From the NCBI RefSeq assembly GCF_004359215.1, contig NW_027152029.1:1674380-1708447 (forward strand): DNA of 34,068 bases, written 5' to 3'. Shown piece by piece: positions 28,404-34,068 of the stretch. This DNA comes from Bremia lactucae. Taxonomy: Eukaryota > Oomycota > Peronosporomycetes > Peronosporales > Peronosporaceae. Both the position numbers and the translations under genes were made by a program. The notes beneath the pieces are model-generated. The model saw only the letters and a program-made list of their open reading frames with translations. It was not told the origin of the DNA and ran no database searches. Each line of letters starts with the position of its first letter. Positions within the stretch are counted from its first letter, which is position 1.

Positions 28404-29130
28404 ACTAGCATACACGCCGACTTGCTAACTCTACGCTGAACACCGGAAAGTATGTGCTCCTGCGAGAGGCGTATGCAACTGATGTCGTGACAAACACAGT
28501 TCAGAGTGCGTTGACGGGATGTCAAACGTCACAAGATTCTACACAGAGCCCTAAGCCTGGTGTAGTTGGAAGTGTATTGATTCGATGTCAAGTGTCACAA
28601 ATTCCTACCCAGCTCGTAGAGACTGGGGTAGTAAAAAGGATGGTGACAAGTAGTCATGCGTCCGAATGTCCTGCAAAGAGCCGAAAGCCTGTGGTAGTAG
28701 ACGGCGAGCGGACAGGAAGTCAAACGTTGCATGAACTGGCCTGGTGCGGTCGGAAGGGGTGCATTAGCCAGGAGAGCAACGGCACCCGCTTCCCAGGCAA
28801 AGGTCTTGGTGACTCGAAGAACGAGAACCGACAGATTAGGACAATTAAAGGCACGTCTAAACGAGTGACCTTTGCATCAGATCCTATTGAAGAGGACGGC
28901 AAAGACAAAATTGTGGAGGCATCCTCAGTTGAGGTGCTCCAGCAAGTCTTTAAATTTGCCGAGAAGAAAGTAAACTTCCAGGAGATGTCGTGGGATCTGT
29001 TCATTGCCGAATTAAAGAAAGGAAATATCCACGAAATAGTCACACCAGTTCCAGAAGAAAGATTGGTGGAGTGTTGCTCGTTGTCCACAATGGACGACGA
29101 GCAACAGTCCACCAAGCTGTCGTCCACAAT
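28404..29130 (+). pseudogene. protease-RT linker of E1
   Basis: Open frame of 275 codons over 28454-29281 covering Ser/Thr/Val-rich sequence with an imperfect internal repeat (TVQSALTGCQTSQDSTQSPK, then VLIRCQVSQIPTQL and MVTSSHASECPAKS, each about 30 codons), followed by a Lys/Glu-rich helical part (KIVEASSVEVLQQVFKFAEK). It resembles the variable linker before RT in this family. No enzyme motif seen. Confidence 0.6.
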
Positions 29131-30530
29131 GATGTGTTCCCAGAAGAAGTGCCGAGTCGCTTACCAGCAGATTGGAGGGGGGGGGGGTCATCGGGCACGA
29201 AACAGACCTCGATCCTGGCACCAAGTATTGTGTTACCAGGCAATGGCCGTTGCCGAAAGAACAAGTCGATTATATCAATGAGTTCTTCGACAAGCAAGCC
29301 AAGGTGAGACATGTGCGTAAGGGAAAATTGCCTCACTACAGCCCGACCTTTTGTGTGCGTAAAGCCACAATGGATGGCGCGTGATTCGTGCTTACAACAA
29401 GCTGAACACGGCGAACCATACCGGTGCAAACGCCAGTCCCGAAAGATGTTTTGTTGAACTCCATGGAAAAGTCAACTATCTTTTCCGCGATGGATTTGAA
29501 GGATGGCTAGTATCAGGTACTCATGAAAGAGTCCGACGTAGCCAAAACAGCTGTAAGCACCCCAATCGTTATGCTTTAAGAGTGGCTTGTGATGCCCCAG
29601 GGTTTGAAAAAAACGCACCAGCGACATGCAACTGAGTGGTGGCTCACGTGATGCGTCAGCACCGTGCTTACGCGCCCCATTATTTTGACGATGTATTCGT
29701 GCATTGTAGGGCCGAGGACGGGCTGAGCGCAATAGAGTCGCACAAGCGTCGTTTAGACGCTGTGTTGCAGACTTTAAAGGACGCCCAATTGTACGTCAAC
29801 TTGCAAAAGTGCGTTATAGGGTCCCCGAGATACCTGTGCTGGGCTGCATCGTAGGTACACATGGTGTTCGAGCAGACCCAGGCAAGGTAAAATCGGTGAA
29901 GGAATGGCCAATCCCACGGCATGTGAAGAATTCGCGCCAATTCCTAGGGCTCGCTAATGACTTGCATAAATATAGCAAGAATTATGCTGAGCAAACTAAA
30001 CTATTATCTGATCTCCTTAAAAAGGACACAGAATGGGTTTGGTTAAAAGAACAAGAAGATGCGTTCACATCAGTGAAGCAGTCTCTTGTTGGGGCACCGG
30101 TCTTGGCATTGCCAGACGCGGATAAGCCCTTTAGCGTCGTCTCAGATACAAGTAATTTTGCAATCGGCAGCGCGCTCATACAGAAGGATGACGACGTCGT
30201 TGACCGCGTCATCTCTTATCCGTCCCGGCTTTTAAAAGCGGCGGAACTGAATTTACCCCGTGCATGACAAAGAGCTACTTTTAATAAAGTATGTTCTTGT
30301 CAAATTTCGTGTGCACCTATTGGGCATCGAACCATTTGTGGTTTATACGGATCACGCATCACTGCGGACCGCAATAAACTCACCGCACATATCGCCTAGA
30401 ATGGCAAGATGGCTTACATTCTTCTCTGAATTTTAATTTCAAAGTTGAATATAAGCCGGGTAAGTCGAATTGCTTGGCTGACGCTTTATCGCGCAGACCA
30501 GATTTCGAGGTTAGACACCAGGAAAGTGTG
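29131..30530 (+). pseudogene. gypsy reverse transcriptase and RNase H of E1
   Basis: RT onset EEVPSRLPADW (29137) then a run of nine or more G at 29178 that breaks frame, HETDLDPGTKYCVTRQWPLP (29193-29250), SPTFCVRKATMDGA, VIRAYNKLNTA in the next frame, STIFSAMDLKDG-like, and YFDDVFVHC at about 29680. The Trp codon of LWEWLVMPQGL is lost (TAA at 29578). The connection domain is well kept at 29830-30060 (GCIVGTHGVRADPGKVKSVK, EWPIPRHVKNSRQFLGLAND). RNase H: PFSVVSDTSNFAIGSALIQK has CDAS altered to SDTS, then YTDHASLRTAINSPHISP and a frame break near 30430. Confidence 0.86.
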
Positions 30531-30767
30531 TCTAGTGCTAAAGGACAATTTCAGCCGTCAAAGTTGGCAGCCATGAAGACATACCGCGTGACGAGCTCAT
30601 AAGCCTCTGAAATAAAAGAGAGCTACAGTCAGGACGACTATTGTTGCCTGCTGTTGGATCACTTTGGTGGACGAAAAGTAACCCTTACGTCGCACCTAAA
30701 AACTAAGCTAAATCGCTTTAGCTACAGCGATGACCTGTGATGGCATCAGCTGTCACCCTATGAATCA

Positions 30768-31600
30768 TTGAGAATCTATGTGCCTCATGACAAAGATCTC
30801 AAGCTGATGATCCTTTACGAGCTCCATGATGCGCCATCTAGTGGGCACCTGGGCCGTGAAAAGACATTCATACGAGTGTCAGGGGGATTTTGGTGGCCAC
30901 AACTATATAGATGGGTGGCCAACTATATCCGCTCTTGCGAACAGTGTCAGCGCATTAAGCGCCACTGAAGCCGCTACCGATTCCAAGCAACTGTTGGAAG
31001 TCAGTAAGTCTGGACTTCATGTTTGGCATGCCGCCCGATCATTAGGGTCGGACGGGGCTCGTCGTCTTTGTAGACAGACTGAGCAAAATGGTGCATTTAG
31101 CACCATGTAAAACATCGATCACAGGAAAGGAGGCAGCTCTCTTGATCCTGGATCATGTTTACCGACTACTCGGGATGCCCGAGTCCATAGTATCGGACCG
31201 GGATCCACGTTAAGGCCTGGTTTTTGGCGACATGTGTTCGAGCTGCTAAGTAGCAAGCTCCACATGTCGAACACAAATCATCCCCAGACCGATGGCCAAA
31301 CAGAACGTGCCAATCGGATCGTGGCGGATGTCTTACGCACGATAGCAAGTATCATCTCAACGACAGAAACTTGCCCTAGTGACCATGCCAGTTTAGCAGT
31401 GGTCAGTTAAACTACGTCTTATGACCGACCTCTCGGTGGTATCATAGGCGAGTTTGATGCTAAACGTGAGAGCGAGGCTCAACGCTTTGTGGATGAGCGA
31501 CTAGCCATCACACGAAAAGTCCGTGACGCGATGGCAAGCGCACAGGACAAGCAAAAGAATATGCGGACCGAAATGGTCGCAAAAGTAATGAACGCTTAAA
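30768..31600 (+). pseudogene. gypsy integrase of E1, with internal deletion
   Basis: Zinc domain intact at 30768-30968 (YELHDAPSSGHLGREK, FWWPQLYRWVANYIRSCEQC). The core is broken: VDRLSKMVHLAP-like at 31070, SDRDP at 31193 and HPQTDGQTERANRI at 31279-31320. At 31348 the sequence jumps over 181 bp present in E0 (1837-2017), removing the catalytic-core end. The C-terminal AQRFVDERLAITRKVRDAMA segment follows at 31475-31540. Confidence 0.86.
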
Positions 31601-31984
31601 TTAAGAAAAATGTACTTTTACTACACCTAAAAATGCAACATCTGTACTACCTGGAGGTAATACGGGTAGAAGAGGATGGAGACCTAAATTTAGGCTCACC
31701 CTCCCACCGTTTATGAAGACGCACCCCGTATTTTACGTTTGTCGAAACGGTATGTTGATCCAGAAGAGATCACATACCCCCTACCCGTCAAAAGAGACCG
31801 ATGGTTACGCTGACTGTGAGTCGAGCGTCGATCGGGTGAGGGAGACGGCGAAGCTGAAAACCTTCCAGCCGAATGACTCCTCCCACCACGATAAAGTCTC
31901 GGTTCGCGAGAGACATCACGCGAGAAACGCGGACCCCTCAGAATAATCTTCTCCAGAAGGTCCAAGCGAGCTTTAGGCGTTCAT

Positions 31985-33249
31985 TACCCTGGCGATCCTT
32001 CGCTCGAATCATAAAGATCTAGGTAAGTCGCAATACTTGACCTTCGAGATCCGCAATACGTCGTTCGGCAGCGCTTAACGCCTGCGATTAGACGGTCGAA
32101 GGAAAGGCAGCCGCGAGTAGGTAGGCGCGATCGCCACTCCTATCGGGCGCCGCCTGCACTGATGGATGCGCATGGGAATCAACACTTTCTTGATGGAAGG
32201 TTGCTTCCCACCGCTGCGTGATGCAGAAGTATCAGATCCTCGTCCAAGGGAGAGGATACCTGAAGAGTTTCGACTATTGGGAACCGACCGATACCTTACG
32301 TACTGACGTGCCCGGCTTGGTGACTACCTATGAAAAGGAGCACCAGCTGAGACCTCTCTGCTAGTCTCAAATGGACTAGCTTGACTAGTGTAGTGAGAAG
32401 AAACAGGGGTCTAGTACCGCCATGGTTTCTTTCACACGCAAGCGGGCGAGATTAATTCGCTGCGACCGCTGTTTCATCGCATCGTAATGCGGATGATAGC
32501 GGCGCGTGAATTCTGCCTCATATTGGTCAGGCGTTTCATTTGAACGCAACACGAGCGGGATCGAGAAACTACGCCCAAGCAATGTCCTCTGAACCTTCCA
32601 AGAATTAAAGACGCCATAAAATTCTATGAGCGTCTAGAAAAGCGCGCTCTATGAGCGACGCTTTTGGACCGTTGGCACGAGGCCATTTAGATGGAGGGGG
32701 CATCTTTGGAATGCCACCCGTCACATAGCCGCGTTCTAAACGACTGGCTTGTGACACCGACTGAGCACGTTCACGTGTCGTCGGCGGAGTCTTACATTCA
32801 GACTCCTCTATGTCAGAACCATTATGAATAATGGTCTGAGCACTAGAGGTTGTGGTTTAACCCAATGAGGAGCAGCTGCGCCTTTATGGGTAGCGCTCTC
32901 ATAAATGGTCGCTGCTCTAGCCAGCGCAGACGAGACAGCATTGGGAAACGTTGTTGTCTCCATATCTGAAGCAGTGAGAGAAGTTTAAAAGGCAATGAAT
33001 GCCATCATTCATTCTCATAAGCTCGCTGTCCTCATTACTACTACGAGGTGATGGCAGCGGTGTTGACTCATTGTAGTAAACAATGAGCGACGGATCGACA
33101 TCCTTACTGCGCAAGTGGGATGGACCCTTTATCCCAGTTAACGCGACAGCAGCAGTGGCTGTCGGCGTTTCGACTGAGGCATTAGTTGCTGCCGGGTGGA
33201 GTGGGTGTCTTCGCAGACGGTTCACCAATTTTCTTCTTTTTGGTGGCAT
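31985..33249 (-). pseudogene. antisense ORF between pol and 3' LTR of E1
   Basis: The minus strand starts at 33249 with MPPKRRKLVNRLRRHPLHPA, a basic N-terminus, then STPLPSPRSSNEDSELMRMN. After frame breaks a middle block at 32385-32610 reads LGRSFSIPLVLRSNETPDQY and EAEFTRRYHPHYDAMKQRSQ RINLARLRVKETM. Near 32030-32080 ALSAAERRIADLEGQVLRLT is a coiled-coil end. The order (basic/acidic Pro-rich start, conserved middle, coiled-coil end, tail to tail with pol) parallels the antisense region of E3. Broken; function unknown. Confidence 0.5.
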
Positions 33250-33735
33250 ATTTGGCTTCGTGTAAGACCGAGGTAGGAAAAAGAGCGAATTAGAGAACTA
33301 AGTGGCGTTTGAAGCAGCTCGCTGTTCCTCTGGCCACTTGACGAATTCGCAAAATGTAAATTCGTTCTTAAAGGAAGGACGGTATACCGGGCTAAAGTTG
33401 CTCTAATGTTACACAATCCCCGTTAAGTACACTTTCTGTATTTAAGGGGATGGTCAATTGCTTAAGTAATGTAATTGTTTCTACAACCTGGATGTGGTTC
33501 ACATTGTGACCCACCCTTGTGTATGTGATGTCCTTGAGGGCATTCACATTAGCGGGATGGCGGCTAGCGTCATCCGTTACGCGAGGTATCTAGAAAGATA
33601 CATCGCAATAGATATTAGTGCCTTGTCAGAGATGGCATTTTAGGATTGGTTAAATACAAATATTTATATTTAGTAATATTAAATATAAATCAGTCTGAAA
33701 ACTACTTCCTACACACATTAAGTGCGCAAAAAGAA

Positions 33736-33780
33736 ATCGGTCAAGTGAGAGAAGTCGGTCAAGTGAGAGAAGTCGGTCAA
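33736..33780 (+). repeat. 18-bp tandem repeat in 3' LTR
   Basis: Two full units of GTCGGTCAAGTGAGAGAA (33736-33753 with one change, 33754-33771) and half of a third (33772-33780). The 5' LTR has a single related stretch. Confidence 0.88.
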
Positions 33781-33959
33781 GTACTCTAGTAAAGTGTCGG
33801 CTCATGGAGCCGAATTACCGCTCCGTGACGACACTTTACTAGAGTACTTGACCGACTTCTCTCACGTTCAGTGAGGTGGTTGTGGTGAGCGCCTTAGTGC
33901 GTTGGGTAAGCTCGCTAAGGCGCTCACCACAACCACCTCACTGAACGTGAGAGAAGTCG
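33763..33959. repeat. two overlapping perfect palindromes in 3' LTR
   Basis: Palindrome 1: arms 33763-33799 and 33829-33865, 37 bp, exact, 29-nt spacer that itself contains GGCTCATGGAGCC. Palindrome 2: arms 33853-33897 and 33915-33959, 45 bp, exact, 17-nt spacer. The right arm of the first and the left arm of the second share 33853-33865, so the motif GAGAGAAGTCG occurs in alternating orientation three times. Confidence 0.92.
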
Positions 33960-34068
33960 ATCAAACCTCTTCCTCGCTGTGCTAGGGTGTGTGCTTAAGT
34001 GAAGCGCGAACGCGATAAGACGTGCCCGTCTACACCACGGACCGCTATATTCGTATTGAAGGGAGCAC

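Larger units (their letters stand above)
26301..34068 (+). mobile_element. Ty3/gypsy retrotransposon E1, LTR to LTR
   Basis: Two related LTRs (26301-26822 and 33407-34068) enclose gag with a zinc knuckle, protease, RT, RNase H and integrase on the plus strand and an antisense ORF before the 3' LTR. The window stops about one base before the expected end of the 3' LTR, so the downstream target site is not visible. Sequence before each LTR is similar for only a few bases (CTAATGTTACAC). LTR divergence and many frame breaks show an old, dead copy. Confidence 0.9.
33407..34068 (+). repeat. 3' LTR of E1, enlarged by palindromes
   Basis: Starts TGTTACACAATCCCCG and runs to the window end at GGGAGCAC, one base short of the 5' LTR end. 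At 662 bp it is about 140 bp longer than the 5' LTR; the extra DNA is the tandem repeat and palindromes at 33736-33959. Confidence 0.88.

Noticed and set aside
33371..33381. AAAGGAAGGAC as polypurine tract of E1
   Set aside because: It ends about 25 bp before the LTR start and is followed by mixed sequence, so the position does not fit.

Overview
The window looks like nuclear DNA of an oomycete, most likely a Peronosporales species (Phytophthora or a downy mildew). The evidence is short GT-AG introns of 56-130 nt, Ty3/gypsy pol proteins of the oomycete type (the RT box reads YFDD and the motif VFVHSRA follows), a FAR1/MULE-type transposase, and one oomycete-style heat-shock factor. This placement is an inference from sequence style, not a database match.

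Layout. 1-3452: 3' half of a plus-strand Ty3/gypsy element (called E0 here) ending in a polypurine tract and a 515-bp LTR. 3453-6193: decayed Mutator-like element with a minus-strand transposase and a right end made of 21-bp repeats. 6507-12555: minus-strand gypsy element (E2) with its 5' LTR at 12115-12555. 12556-13514: non-autonomous Mutator-like element that opens with the same 21-bp repeats inverted, carries leader sequence of the transposase gene and a fragment of a cellular MIT-domain gene, and ends in forward 21-bp repeats. 13515-21066: gypsy element E3, inserted in that last repeat array; its 5' LTR/gag region is inverted. 21404-25653: a small gene island with a CacyBP/SIP-like gene (plus strand, 4 exons, 230 aa), a short coiled-coil ORF, and a heat-shock transcription factor gene (minus strand, 5 exons, about 557 aa). 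26301-34068: gypsy element E1 with two LTRs, whose pol is closely related to that of E0.

Only the two island genes look intact. All transposon genes carry stops and frameshifts. The most interesting structure is fourfold: (i) an exact 21-bp periodic repeat that forms the inverted ends of the Mutator-like elements and allows the E3 insertion site to be reconstructed to the base; (ii) dense short stem-loops along E2 and E3, one of them kept by compensatory double changes between the two elements; (iii) a 0.67-kb inversion in E3 bounded by a 4-bp inverted motif; (iv) antisense ORFs between pol and the 3' LTR in E1 and E3. I see no rRNA, tRNA, CRISPR array or prokaryotic feature.
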